Source: Penium margaritaceum (Eukaryota > Streptophyta > Zygnematophyceae > Desmidiales > Peniaceae). Taken from it: a stretch of DNA of 64,000 bases. Of the stretch, positions 36,412 through 49,812 are shown piece by piece; position 1 is the stretch's first letter; the number at the start of each line of letters is the position of its first letter. The translations under genes and the position numbers were made by a program. The stretch is from assembly GCA_023375785.1 (NCBI GenBank), contig SZWC01001605.1, positions 12,510-76,509 of the forward strand. The letters are read 5' to 3'. Under the pieces are notes generated by a model that worked only from the letters and a program-made list of their open reading frames with translations, was not told the origin of the DNA and did not search any database.

Positions 36412-39400
36412 GCTACCAAGGGGACATCTTCAGGAGGAGTAAGACACTTGCGGGTACTGTGCTTGCTCAAACCATAGTTTCAGCAAACGACACAGCTGAT
36501 GGGTGCACAAGAGGCATTTTCCTTCTTCTTTTCCTTCTCCATATCCCCATTTCCCTGAAGTGGCTGTGACCAAGCTCGACATATGCTATGGCTGCTGTTG
36601 TCAAGATAAACGAGGAAGAAGAGGAGGTAGAGGATGGAGTAGCAGCGGAGATGAGAGTAGTGACGTTGGTGATAGCATGAAATTATAGGCATCTGTTTTG
36701 CAGGCCGATTCACCAGGCATCGAGATGCTCAAGGACAAAGTCCGATGGGGGAATGGGCTGAGCAACAAGACACACCAGCATGTCAGCCTTGACCTCGCGC
36801 TCAGAGAGCTCTTGGATTAGGCCGTTCACCATACGAAGGATGGCTGAGAACTTACCAGACACGACATCTCCAATCTCACGAAGGAGCTTGATGCCATGTC
36901 CTAGTAGACTTCTAGAGCATCATCAATGCGCATCAGAAAGGTGCTGAACTAGACATTGAGTGCAATTGAGACAATGCAAGAATACATATCCACTAATGGA
37001 ATTGGCATTAGTGTGTGTAGTTGGATCAGCATTGTAGGTACCGACGTCATCACTCAGGTGTTCAGGCGCAACTGCAATGTTAGCGCATACAGCACATGCG
37101 GAATCAAAGGACACAGGCATGAAAGGAGGGTTGGCAACAGGGTCAGCCAGGAATTAATACTCCCTGAGTTGTCCCTCCTGTGGCCAGCAGCTAAAGTGCA
37201 TGACCCAGGTGGAAAAGACAACGCCAAGGGCAAGCACTAGGGCTGAGAGTATAATCTGTGATGGCATGGTGCAGGTGCAGTGTGCTGGATGGCAGCAAAG
37301 GCAATGGAGTCAAACGAGGCAGGCATAGCAGGGTCAGAGGCAGTGGAGCTAGAGGTGGTAGACGCTGCAGCAGGAATTGTAGGGGTAGCAATGAGAGTTC
37401 CAACAGTCAGGTGAAAGAGGACCAGTGTAGAAAAACCATCAGATAGCTTAGCGTGGTCATTTTCTTGTGCTTGAGGGCGCTCCTTAGTGACACGCTGAGC
37501 CCCACAAGCAACACACAGCTCATGTTACAGCTATATAAGAAATGACTCATCGTTGTCAAGCATGGTGATAGACTAATCTCTTCTGCTCCAGTTAACATGG
37601 GAAAGTCAAGGAGGGCGTGTAGACGGTCTTTGCTACATTACACAACAACCCAACCTGAATGACGTACCCTAGGCAAAGTACAGAGGAGGTGATGGAAGAT
37701 AGCAGCACTTTGGAGAGACTATGAAAGTAGGCGGGAGGTGGAAAAGAGCAGATGAAGTGTGCAGTCGCAGTAGTAGTGATGACAAAGGAGGCAATCAAGG
37801 GGACAACAAGACAAAAGCCTCCTGACAGTGTGACTGTGCTCATGGTCGATGCGACTGTTGTGGCAAAGATGACAGCAACAATGTGAGAGTGGACGATAGA
37901 TGACTTTGCTGTTGCTCAGGCATCGGCAGCTAACGTAGAGATGCGGATGGCCGATGCAACAGAGGAGATGATGAGGGCAGCCAAGGCAGCTACAAATTCC
38001 ACTTTCGCAGTGGCTACTGCTAGCTGCTGAGCAAGGTCAGCTCTAGCTGCTGCCACTTGTCCAAGTGCCACTACAACCTCTATATGGACCTTAGTGGCAT
38101 GACCAGTGGAGGTGGCAACGGGTGCGCGTGCGGCACGTGCTACGGTATTGAGAGTCACTGATGCTAATGATGCTTGTAGGCTTCATTGACTCTGTCAATG
38201 ATGCCTGCAGGCGTCATTGACGTAACGTATGTAGACGTGTATTGCACTTTGGTGAGGAGCATATCCTTTTCGTGGTCGACAGTCACTACACTGGTCAAGT
38301 TGTGACTATCATGCTGACCAGTGGACCGGGAGGTGCTTACCGCTTCAGGACAGGGCACTACCGGCATCAGTGGTAATCAGTCGTGCGGTGCTGTAGATCC
38401 ACCGTCACTCGTGTACCACCACTGTGCATGACATAGTGACCTGGTCTGCTCCACAATGATCCAACTGTGCCAGGTTGACATCCGTGCAGCAGCTGACGCT
38501 ACTGCCGATACCGTTGAGAACTGTGAGGTCATTGTAGTGACGCCGCTGCTATAATTGTTGCTACCGCTGATGTTCCTACCGCTGTTCGTACAATAGTTAT
38601 AATACTAAGGCTGCTTGTGTGGTGGACGATTGTGGCAGTTGGCAAAGGCACAGATCAACATGTGTCGGTCACACCCACACCAACAGTTTTTTTGCAAGTT
38701 GGTTCATGTCCTAGCATCCACACGGCTCTCAAGCTATTGCAACACCACCTCTTGCTTCCTTGTGATATTGTCATCTCATTACCTTGTCACTTGTCACGTA
38801 ACACTTCCACGTCTTGTGACGCGTGATTATTTGCATTATTTCACAAAATTTTGCAAAGCCCTAGCTTCATGGCTACTTGTGTGGACTGCATTGCATCATT
38901 AACTTGCACCAGTGTTCTTCCTCTCACATAAAAGCGTTACCTACTTGTATCATAGCTCCGAAGGGATATCACTGTCCAAGAAGCCTCTATCCTTGATCCT
39001 GACCATGGGAAGCGCTTTGGCATCCCTCCGCTACCGTCGTTGCTCGTAGCAGGTGCATCGTGGTAGCTAGGAATGATGTTGCACTAGTCTGGACAAGACT
39101 ACTTTCCGCCGCATCATACACTTGGACTGAAGTGTGTGGCCTGCTGTACCCACACTTAGCGCTTGACCAGTGTTGGCTGCTCAACTGAGAGATGGAAAAC
39201 TTGCACTTGGAAGTTAGCACTAGAATTATAGTTAGAAGTGAGTAATGGCTAATTTTATAGCAACAAATAAGATGTGGTATAAGGTCCCACCCACACTAAC
39301 ATAGGCCCTTACCTCTGTGAGAATTCTAACTCAATCTATTTGCCAATAAGGAAAATGTGCTATTTTCTGGAAAGAGGGATTTTCTCGGTGAGCCCTGCTA

Positions 39401-39879
39401 GAGGACAGAGAATTCCAAATCCGCGCGTGGTCCATTTTTCCTAGAAACTGAACCATACCAAAATATGCACCAATTGAATGCAGTGGTGCAGTGAGAATTG
39501 GCTAGAAATATCACTCAGAGGAGGTATCGCTGCTTGAGCCTAGGCAGACTCTATGCTACTCAGGACAGCCACCTATGACTATTGTTGAAATGAGTGACGG
39601 TGGCTACTACGGATGGAGCTGGCTGCGTACTACTGTGGGAGACTCCATATGAGGAGAAGGAAACAACCTCTATCAAAATGGTGCAATTTTCCCTTCATCA
39701 CTCAGCGTCCGCCGTCGTCAACGTCCACTGAGTCAGTCATCTACACGTGCATGCACACCTCCCGAGTGGTCATAGCACAAATCAGTGAGACAGTGTATAC
39801 AAGAATCACAACACTTCCCCATGACCTGTGGGTACCAGTATACATACATGTGCATTTATCATACATCCACGGGGCATAA
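36412..39879 (-). mobile_element. Unresolved repeat debris with a possible minus-strand copia gag fragment
   Basis: Minus-strand translation of about 36.70-36.97 kb gives phrases such as VNGLIQELSEREVKADMLV that resemble copia gag. The rest (37.0-39.9 kb) is AG-rich or low in complexity, with no gene I can support. TCACACCCACACCAACAG near 38,670-38,687 resembles the LTR edge at 29,585. Heavily decayed. Confidence 0.35.
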
Positions 39880-42800
39880 CACAAGTCACTTTCCTCCATG
39901 CTCCCATGCCCTCACAGTCCAGCAGGTCCACACAAGTGTGAAATTTAGCACACGAGGGATGAGGTCGTACATGAGACAAAAACAAAGGATAAAGGAACTC
40001 AAGGATGCCAAAGACTATACTCACGGATGCACAGCAACCAAAAAAACAATTTTGAGTGATGCACACTTGATGACCTTGGTCAAAACGTCAGCCAATTGTC
40101 ACACGGTCCGTACCCACACATTCCTGATGTTGTCCTTATGCAACAGATTTTACATACAGTGATATTCTATATTGATTTGTTTTGTGCACGCGACAAATTC
40201 TGTCGCTATTTGCAATGTCAATAGCACTCTTATTGTCAGAGTGAAGTGTGATCCGCTATGCAGGCTAACAAAACTCATATAGTAGACAACAGAGCCGTAC
40301 ATCCTCGCATGCACCTATGCCTAGTACCACGTACTTTGCCTCTATAATGTTGCGTGGAATGCTGCCATGCATGTCATGACACCATGAGACAGTCATGCCA
40401 CCACCAAGTATGAACCATCCAGTGCGGCTCTTGCCATCCCACAATCCACGACATGGAATGGAGACAATATACTGTACCACACAAAGTTTTACATCTAGGT
40501 ATAACTAATGTGGAGTTAAGAGAACTGAGCCAACAAGCCCGCAAGAAAGGTAATAATTGGGCGTGTGGTTGTGGTGAGGTATAGTCATCCAATGACACAA
40601 AGAAAGGTAGTCATATCCACAAGCGATATCAGAAGATTATATCTTGATCTAGCCATCTAGGATTATGCATATGGAAGTAGTGGCTATAGTGGGCAAGAGA
40701 TCCGTAAATCGCTCGGCCAACGTTCGCTCATAGGTTGTCTAATGCATACCTTGATCTCCAGGACCGGAAACACCTACAAAGGCCAAAGATCTTTCATCTT
40801 GTTTGTGGTCTACAGAAAATCCTGCATTTCCTGGACAACAGCAAGGTCAGGCGATATTGTCCATATAGATGAGAACAACTACAAGGGTGGTGTCCACCGG
40901 AGTGAAGAAGAGGGACAGAACTGCAGTGCTATGCGTTAGGCCATCCTTCAAGAAGGTGGGGCTGGTCTCTATGTTTCAATACCTGGGTGACTGTTTGAGC
41001 TCTTTCAGGGCCTTTCGTAGTCGCCAGACACCACCAATGTCGTTGTTGAAACTTGGGGGCTGAACTATGTAGAGCTCCTCACCATCCTGAGCACCATGCA
41101 AGAAGGCATTGCTCAAGTCCATCTGGTAGAGCTCCCAGCCATGTTGTACGACCACAGTAAAGAGCGTGCGGCTGGCAGTGAAATAACCAAACAATGCAAA
41201 GACCTGGTCAAAACCAGCTCTTTGTACATGTGCAAAGCCTTTCATGGGCATTCAGGCTTTTTACTTTTCCATCTTGCCATTCGGCTTCCATTTGGGACAG
41301 AATACTTTGTCCCAATGTCTTTACAGCCTGGCAGCAAGTTGACCACCTTGTACACAACATGCCCATTGAAAGGAGCTAACCTTCCAAGCAACCTTCTAAT
41401 GGACAGTATCAGATGCGGCCGTGGCCTGACAAAGGCTCTGTGGATTAGCTGCTTGTAAAGACGGCTTGGCTCTTAATAGATGAGCAGTACCTAGATCCAA
41501 TGGAGCACGCGACAATGAGACAGAGACAACACGTCCATGCTGCTAAGAAATCACGGCATGAGCCAATACGGATCCAGGATGAAGGTCCGCTAAGACGAAT
41601 GTCAGTGCAGTCAACCCCTAGGCCTTTGTCCCTGGATCCCCACTCACAGCAGTGTGAGGAGGGGGTATGGGATGGAGAGTACTGGCCGGGCTCGTCCGGA
41701 TAATGGCAGGTTGCGAGCTTGATGGAGATGTGCGGGTGCGTGGACAAAGGCAACCACCAAGAGTATGCAAGGACATGATGGTTTGCTCCACTGAAGTGAT
41801 CAACTTAGGAGTTAGAGAACTTTCCAACATGATGACTGAGTCAACAACTGGAGTAACAAACTCGGTTGTCCAAGGTGGCTGAATCAACGGCCAAAAACGT
41901 GGACTCAATCCCCTCGTCGGCGGAGTCATAGGTAAAAGAGGTGGACTCGGATGCATGGTTGGTAGCCAGAAGAAGCCTCAAATGGGGACTCTAGGATACC
42001 AGAGGTATCTGATGTGTGTGGAGGCGCAAGCAACGTGGTGGAATGAGGAACTCTTGACACTGACATACAGGGAGCAATGTCGTGCATAGGTGTAGAATCT
42101 CCTCCATGCGATGGTCTTGACAGGCCCCGAAGGGTCCTAGCACAAACAAGATGGAGATCACATAGAAAAACCTCCTCAAAGGATAGAGTGTCACGCGACT
42201 CAATGATTCGGTGCCACAGAAGGTCCCAAAACTGCCATGCCTTATACTCACGAGACACCTCAAGAAAGGTGGAGAGATGACCACGAGGAGCCAGTTTGCC
42301 ATCTCGCTCATCCTCAGGGAGCCACAAGCTGGTGACACAATCACATATGCACACTGGACAAAGATATGCATGCTCCCTACACCAATGCTATTAGGGAGTG
42401 AAAGGATAAGGGAAAGGGACTATGGATAACTCTGTTCCAGTCCCGTGCCATGCCGTGTCTCATGTCTGACGCCACGGGTCCTAAGGACCCGTGGCGTCAG
42501 ACATGAGACCACAGTCATGCTCTGTGGTGAGAAGCCAAACATGAATTACAACCGTTGTATTGCTCACCTGCTGGAGGTAGAACACCCACTGAGAATGAGA
42601 GTAGGCATCAGTAACGGTGAGAAAGTAATGACTGAACTCCACCACAGATTTAATAGGTAAGGAACCAATGAGGTCAAAGTGGAGCAGCTCAAGCGGGTTG
42701 GAGGCTTGGAAAGAGGAGATAGGATAAGAGGACCTGTGTATCTTGCGCCTTGAGTACAATGGATGCGCACGGTTTTGCAAGGAAACTCAAAGGTAGCTAG

Positions 42801-44530
42801 GTCAAGGCCAAGATCAGGCTCCGTGCGGATCATGCTCTGAACAACAACATTGTGTACATGGCACAAATGACGGTGTAGAAAGGGAGTATGATGTGAATAC
42901 AGAGTGCTCATGAAAGAGACGTACATTCAGTCCAAGGAAAGAGGTGAGGATGTGGAGGACAGGCGAGTGACATACCCCAAGCTATTACAATACTCTACAT
43001 GTAGCATCACACAACCAGATGGATGAAGAGTGATAGTGCCAACGCCATGAGAGTACAAAGCACCCATGTTCACGCGGTTGAGAGCAGTGAAAGACAGAAG
43101 GCTAAGTTCAGGGCCAGGCACATATAGCACATCAATTACATAGACTTCGTCAGACGAGCCACAAAAGCTGGTAATACCAACACCACAAATAGGAAGCACC
43201 TGTCCGGACCCAATCTGAACACTCTAGACATTTCCATCTGGGCCAAGCATATTAAACACCTAGCGATATGACATCATGTGATGTGTTGCGCCGTGGTCAA
43301 TGATCTTGGTCACAGACGGACGCGATAATGCTGTACGGGACGACCTGACAGGAGGCAGACAACGGGCGTTGCCTAGGAGATTGAGATGCGAAGCGTGTCT
43401 ACCAATCGTCAAGCCAAGAAATATCATCTAGGACGAGGATACGAACTCATCGGGAATCCACAGGCTGGTCACCACAAAGAGCAGTCTCTGTCTGATCCGT
43501 CGGCGACCTCTTGGCTAGCAGATAAACAACTCGTACTTCTCTAAGGCTCACAAGAGGGGATGCCGAGGCAGTGCATGATGAACTTCTCTAACTGGTGCCC
43601 ACGAGTAAGGGGCCCACGATTCCGGATGTATTGTAGCGTGCCCATACTGGAATATGGCACCGAGAGGTAGCTGAGATGCAACAATAGAGGTGACCACATT
43701 GGATAGGGAGTCCACGTAGCAACAAATCCAATGGAAGACATAGGAGGGGCCACGGACCCAGACGCAAATGTTGCAGTGCCGGTGGAGGAGGAGGCCATTA
43801 AAGAAACATCAACAGGAGAGGCACAACAGATTGCGGCTGTACCAAGGTACCGCTCACGCTTGTGACACATGGCAGTGACAACATGAGACTCATCCGTGGG
43901 TACTGGACAGGTGCACCAACCATGACCCAGCTGGCCACGTTTGTGGCAAATGAGAGAGTTGCCATTGGAGTTGTTGTTGGATGGCTGCTCGATCTTTCCC
44001 TCCTCCTTCTTCCCACAGTGCCCCCTTGCCGCGACCTGCATCCCTTGTGGCTCTGGCGACACTCTGGATCCCGGAAAACTAAGGCACAGGAGAGGTGTAG
44101 CTGACTGTTGCGAATACACACGTGTCTCCATGCTACAGGCGGGTATCCTGAATCTCCTCCTCCCATGTTAGGAACCAGGAAGAGAATTAGGACACGAGAG
44201 TTCCATGGTATGCCATGGCCTCTCGAATTTTGAGGTCGAAGTCAATGAAGATCTTCGCGTAGTCAAGGGTAGCATCGTTCCTGATGGTGAGGAGAGTGGC
44301 CAGCACAGGCGGACCAACCTTACCAAGCCAACGTAGAACATCCCGTTTATTGTACCAATGTGTGGTGAATGATTTGGAGTCGCATAGCTTGAGTTTGCTG
44401 GAGCTCCTTAGAAGGTGGCTGATGACAGCCTGGCCAAAAGCATGGTGGGGACGTATGAGGGTACTCTAGGCCTCACGGGGGATGGGGTCAATGCCGTTAG
44501 TATGATTGCCGATAAAAGGGTTCGGGGTCT
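39880..44530 (-). mobile_element. Old minus-strand Ty1/copia fossil
   Basis: From 5' (right): gag-like region (about 44.5-44.2 kb), CCHC-like region (about 43.9 kb, CHKRGQLGHGWC), protease region (about 43.2 kb), GAG-pre-integrase and integrase N-terminal half (about 42.93-42.51 kb, LHRHLCHVHNVVV, LLHFDLIGSLP), integrase C-terminal and linker (about 42.35-41.93 kb), reverse transcriptase (about 41.28-40.78 kb, QMDLSNAFLH) and RNase H (about 40.5-40.05 kb). A perfect palindrome interrupts the integrase. Many breaks; LTRs not identified. Confidence 0.7.
42457..42509. repeat. Perfect 53-bp palindrome (26-bp arms)
   Basis: The left arm begins GTCTCATGTCTGACGCCACG and is repeated as its exact reverse complement after a single A (42,483). 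Confidence 0.95.
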
Positions 44531-46169
44531 TTGCGATCACTCTTGGTGGTTGTCTTTTTCCACGTACCCTATTGCTTCCATCAAGTGTGCTTCCTGTCAT
44601 CAGGACCCAATAGGTTTCCTTTCAATGCATGGGGTGTTTCAAGGTACCCAATCAAATCCCTTACAAACCTTTTCTATAATAGTCACAAACCACTTTTGTA
44701 GAGGAGTATGTGAATTTTCTTTGCGGACTGATGAAGCCAACATGTCGAGGCTGGATGCCATGGGACATTGACGTCGTTTTTTTTTGCTATCGCACGTTCT
44801 CTTGCATGCTTGCTGGATATGACGTAATTTTTGTTCTGAGACTGGGCAGGAATTAATCTTGTGTGAAAGTTGGACATGGCAACTTTATCAAGAATCTTGT
44901 TAATACATGGTAACTCCTACGAAATCCCAAATGTCATTTGAGGTAGTGTTTAAAAAGATGTCAATGTAAAGAGGGTCTTGCAAGTCAAAATGATACAAAA
45001 ACAGAACGACAACGATTCCATGGCTATGAAAGAAACAAAAGATTGGAAGTCTTTGGTCTATTTCAATGGCGACATGGGACTTCAACTGTTTTTTACCTCA
45101 CTTTCAAAACACTGGGGCGTCTTGTATATTTGTTTCCATGTAGAACATTTGAACCATATAACTATTTCTACGTTACTTCGTAGACATATACGAGTCATTA
45201 AGCTTCACATTTGGACTTTTATGATTCACCACGCATCGACTTGTGGACGTTTACGCTGGTCGGTGTTTGGATATTGTTTAAGGACTTTGACCTCCATTGT
45301 TCTGCCATATGAAAAGTTAGACTACTTAATACAAGATTCGACTAAACTATTTGGAACCATTCTGACATTTCAATAGTTTTTTTCTCGCTGCACTAGATGT
45401 AGGCCTGCCGATGATAACTTTGCTTGTACAAAGTGATACAATAATCTTTAATTCAAAATATGTATAGCTTAAAATATGGCTGGCCAATTCAATGACAGTG
45501 ATTATTTGCTTTTTGGTATAGTTTGTCTCACTCGTATTTATTAATATGTTCTTGGAATTAAAAAAAATCATCTCAAGTGTGGTTTTTATGTGGATGCTAT
45601 ACTCTTCTAGAGACGCCTCTTGATATTCTTGAAATCTCCCTACTTCTTGACAGAGTTTGTCAAAGCAACCACAAAAGACATGACATTGCACGCTCTCACT
45701 TTGAGCATCCGTGACCTCAAGTATGTCTCGTTCTTGCATTTGAAGTTGTACATGTGTGCTTTGATAGGTCCTAGTCTTATCACCGAAGTAAAATAGATCC
45801 CAACCATAGTTTGCCTCCTAATAATAAAATCCGTATCTTGCTTTGTAACTTCTACTCGCTAACCACATCCATTGTTCTTGGCATAACATTAGGGACTCTT
45901 GCAACGCAGGGATGTCCCATTTCTAGCTACATTGTTCACCAGTCTTGAATGTGTTTTTCTCTTTGGAATAGAAGTCAGGGCAACCTTTTGTTATATTCCC
46001 ATTCTACGGGTATAGAGAAATATAGTTTTGTATTGGTTTTTCATTCAAACAAAACATGTGAAACGAGTCTTATAATGCCATTGAATGAGATCAAAGTCCT
46101 TACGCTTGTTGAAATCTTTGGGAATTTTTTTGTGTTGAGGTATCCCTCCCCAAAGGAAACTATGAAAAG
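44531..46169. other. AT-rich stretch without a recognisable gene
   Basis: Several short ORFs on both strands but none with a recognisable motif. No repeat of other parts of the window was noticed. Confidence 0.4.
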
Positions 46170-46400
46170 GGGAAGAAAAAATTAAGGATGGAATTACCAT
46201 GCACTCCTCGTTTTGGAGAGAGAGCCTCATTCCTCCCCTCTGAAAACAATAAGTCCCATCGGCCCCTACCGTTGAACAATAAACATCATTTGTCCCTTTG
46301 TTGGAACAAAAAGCCCCATCCTCCCCTGCCTCGGAACAATAAGCATCATTCACCCCTACCTCCAGAGAATAAGTCCCATCCATCCCTTGCACTTGTCGAG
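46170..46400 (-). repeat. Left terminal inverted repeat of MULE-3: 30-bp tandem units
   Basis: About five units such as AACAATAAGTCCCATCGGCC and AACAATAAGCATCATTCACC at near-30-bp spacing, the reverse complement of the right-end type. The outer block GAATTACC...CGTTTTG resembles the reversed right terminus. Confidence 0.65.
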
Positions 46401-47795
46401 GTCACATTGTGACGGTATATTGTTTATTTTCTCTGAGGGAAGGAAAAATTGGTATTAGTTGTATGCGTTTCATCATTTTCACACATCGCTTTGCCCATGC
46501 GCATTTCATGCATGTACTCGTGTCAAACATGAAGGTCAGACACCAACAACATTACTACATATTTACATAAATATTTAGGGCAGTTCGACCTCAGGGCCGC
46601 GTTAGTTGAAGCGGCTCCATAAGGCAGCCCTTTTCTCTCCATCGTCAACGAACGGGCCCCGACTGCCAATCTCACCAGCCGTGGAGCCCTGCCGTTCGAT
46701 CTCAGTGACGACAGGGCCCTTCGAACGGCTCCTGCTTTTGAGAATCTCGATCCGGCGAAGTCCAGTGTTGTCGCAAGCCCTTGACCGACCAGAGCGAAGG
46801 CCGAGACATCAGCAAAAAAAGTTCTGCGTTCAACTTTGATATTAAAACGTCCTTTCTCACGCTAGTTTGCCTTGTTAAAACACATTATCCAGCTGGTGCT
46901 CGACGACTAGATGATTTCCATGCAGAACTACAGACCCATGCAGCGGGCTGATTTCTTGTCACGACGAGGAGTCAACAGCAGGTGCAACAGCCGGCAGAGT
47001 TTCTTCGCGAGGGTTTCCATCGGGCCCTCGTGTTGGTCGCCGCCCAAATCCGGGCTCCCTTGCTGATGGATCCGGCAATGCGGGTCCTCGCGTTGGGACA
47101 TCTGATAAACCAGGGCCCCTAGGTCAATTTATCCAAATATTTACAGTTCGACGGGCTTATTGTATTATTTTAATGGGAGGAAATATACTTTGCCTTTGCA
47201 TTCATTCGCTTGGTTATATTTCACAGACCAAATGGTGGGATTGACATGTTGTAAAAGTGAAGATTATCATCATTACATCGAAACACACCTATGACGATTA
47301 CTTGCCATGAGCTGGCAGGCGTACGTGTGGTGGCATGAGTACGTATTGCCAAACCTAAGAGGCTACAAATCCAGCTCAGTTGATGATAACAGGCCGATAG
47401 GTTTGTGCCTTTGAACGCGTTAAAAGTTGGCACTCTGGCAATTGTAATGAGAGCCTATCTTGAGAGTCCTCGTTAACATGTGGCGGTTAGGTATTTGCAA
47501 CTGCAAGTTGCCAAGGACATGCGCAAGGATACGAGGTTGCATGCTCAAAAGAACATTGCCACAGATAGCGCCAATACCTCTCCACGGTCTGCCATAGTAG
47601 AGTAGTCCAGGTGGTGGACATGATGTCCCACCATGGCTCAGCACCAAGTCTAGTCTCATTTAGCCTTGCTTGCATGTCATTGACACCGTTGCGTCCGCCA
47701 CCAACCATGCCTCCGGTGTAGTTGCGTTCTGTGCGATTGCAGTATGATGGTCCAAGTCCTAGACAAGACCGGAGACTGTATTTAGATGGGTAGAT
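46401..47795. other. MULE-3 interior upstream of the transposase, no gene; GC-richer block
   Basis: About 46,560-47,120 is GC-richer than its surroundings and has no counterpart seen in MULE-1 or MULE-2. No ORF with a recognisable motif. Confidence 0.4.
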
Positions 47796-47800
47796 GTGAC

Positions 47801-47810
47801 TTTATATATA
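47801..47810 (+). promoter_or_regulatory. TATA-like box before the MULE-3 transposase gene
   Basis: TTTATATATA about 40 nt upstream of ATG 47,842. Compare the AATATATTG at the matching place in MULE-2. Confidence 0.35.
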
Positions 47811-47841
47811 CTAGATTGTGGAAAACATTCCACCATTTCAG

Positions 47842-49519
47842 ATGGCTTCTCAACTTGAGGCGTGGCGTCTGTCCATGCGACCAAGTCCTGATGAGAACAA
47901 TCCGCCCTCCTCTCTCGGTCCTCCTCCGTGGTGGTACCCCAATAACCCTCCGAGAGACGATACATCAGGCGTGTTTGATGATGTCATATTTTGGTTGGAG
48001 TGTGATTGGAGCAATGATTGGTTTCAGAGGAGGTTCAACGACTGGGACACCATCCCACAGAACCAACTCTTTGTTGAGCCACTCTCTGCTCTGGCCTCTC
48101 CAGATATGCGGGAAGCCGGCCCAGTTAGGTATAGCATGGGACGCCATTGTGTCCTGCCCCTCCAACATGGACATCTCAGTAATTTTTGTCTTGTTTCACA
48201 GTAATGTATTATCTTCTCTATGCAAACATGCATGGCAAATGATTGTACTTGTGTTGTTGTTGACAATCTCGCCACTTGTCTTGTTATGTGATCGCTTGGA
48301 CAGGTGATTTGGACAACGAGCCATGTCACACTCCCAAAAATTGCAAGAAGATCGAGAAGGAATTGAAGAGGGCATAGTGTTCAACAACATGGATACCACT
48401 CGTGCGTACGTTGAGGACCACTCCGGTTGACAATCACTTTGGTTTGAAGTGGATCTGCACTGAGCCGGCGCGTTTCTGCGTCACTTGTGCTGAGGCAAAG
48501 ACCAAGGGCTGTACCTGGCTACTTCACGTCCATGTTACGAGCAAATTCGGACACGTGACTTTGTCCCACAGATCCAAAGGCCACCGCTGCATGCCTAGCA
48601 TTGGGCATGGGAATCCCGCACGCCATAAACGCTGAGTGGCCCGCAAAATTTCGAAAGCCCTACAGCGCAATCCTACGGCTTCCAAGTGACTCCGAGCCAA
48701 GTGCTCCATGAACAGAACGGGGTGAAAATTTTCAGCAAGAAAATCTAATACGCCGAGTCACAGGTCCAAGAAAAACTATTGGGCAAGAAGAGTGACACCC
48801 GGAGTCCTTGTCCTTCATACATGGACAAGGTACGTGGACATGTCTGGTTTTGCTTATCTTTTTGCCTGCACAACTCGTCGTCTTATCACTTGACATGTGT
48901 ACATCCATGTTCTCCATGCAGCCAACTCAAGTCAAACCGGACACATGCTATCTTCCACAAGCACAAGAGCGGTGCCTTCCTTTGGACGTTTGTCACTCCT
49001 GGAGCCGCCAAATTTGGGTTTCGGCATGGTCGCAGAATTGTGACAATGAATGTCACATCCTTGAAAAATGATCACAAGCGGATCCTATTGCTTTTACATT
49101 TCTTTGACATTAACGACCATGATGTGCCCATGGTCTGGACCCTTGCACCTATAGAGGACGAGAATGCTTGGAACTTTTTTTGTGTCCAGCTTGCTCCGGC
49201 ATGTCCCATTGCAGCTCAGGCTGGTTCTTGCATCATCATAGAGAGGGAAAGGGACTGGAGAACGCACTGTAGAAGTACTTGTCTTGTGCTTCACATGCCT
49301 TCTACACATAGCACACAAGATAGGACGTACACAGCGAAGAATACATGTATCCCACCTTCAATGTCTGTAATCATTCCTGATGCATGTTTCTTTGATGAAC
49401 AATTTGACCTCATCTCTTTCACATTCAATGTTCTTGAGAGCTGTGAACAAGGCATTTTGTGTGCAATACACATATGTAGCACACGGCCGGTGTCACGTGG
49501 ATCACATGGGGGTCCCTAG
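47842..49519 (+). pseudogene. MuDR/MULE transposase gene (MULE-3), heavily broken
   Basis: Start ATG 47,842 (MASQLEAW). Exon 1 shares FWLECDWSNDWFQRRF with FFWLNRDREYEEWERRF of MULE-2. The intron 48,179-48,303 (GTAATT...ACAG) is phase 1 as in MULE-2. The DNA-binding domain is split by a frame change (NNMDTTRAYVEDH, then HFGLKWICTEPARF, GCTWLLHVHV). A second intron is likely at 48,830-48,921 (GTACGT...TGCAG). The DDE core keeps GRRIVTMNVTSLKNDH and INDHDVPMVWTLAP, but the first catalytic Asp is Asn (MDGT to MNVT) and the second site reads IIIERERDW instead of ITDRE. The Glu region, SWIM finger and knuckle are not found, so the gene is 3'-truncated near 49.3-49.5 kb. Confidence 0.8.
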
Positions 49520-49812
49520 CCTGTGGACGGTCGGATGGGTTGGCTTGAGGCTTAGAGGCCCTCAAGCACCGCGGCTTTGGCCTAGTTGGCCAAGGATTTT
49601 GTCCAATCCATTACATTGGTATTTGGGCGTCGGGGTTTGATTACCACATGCGGATGGCGAGGGCGGCTCACTCCTACGTGGGGGGATTGTAGCGTGGATC
49701 GAATGGGGGTCTCTGGCCTGTACGCGGTTGGACGGGATGGCGTGAGGGTCGGAGGTCCTCAAGCACCACAATTTTTGCCTAGTTGGCCAAGGATTCTGTC
49801 CAATTCGTTACA
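49496..49812. repeat. Direct repeat at 197-bp spacing inside MULE-3
   Basis: Copies start CGTGGATCACATGGGGGTCC (49,496) and CGTGGATCGAATGGGGGTCT (49,693) and both include CCTAGTTGGCCAAGGATT. It lies where the transposase 3' part should be. The following stretch (to about 50,500) shows no gene. Confidence 0.75.
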
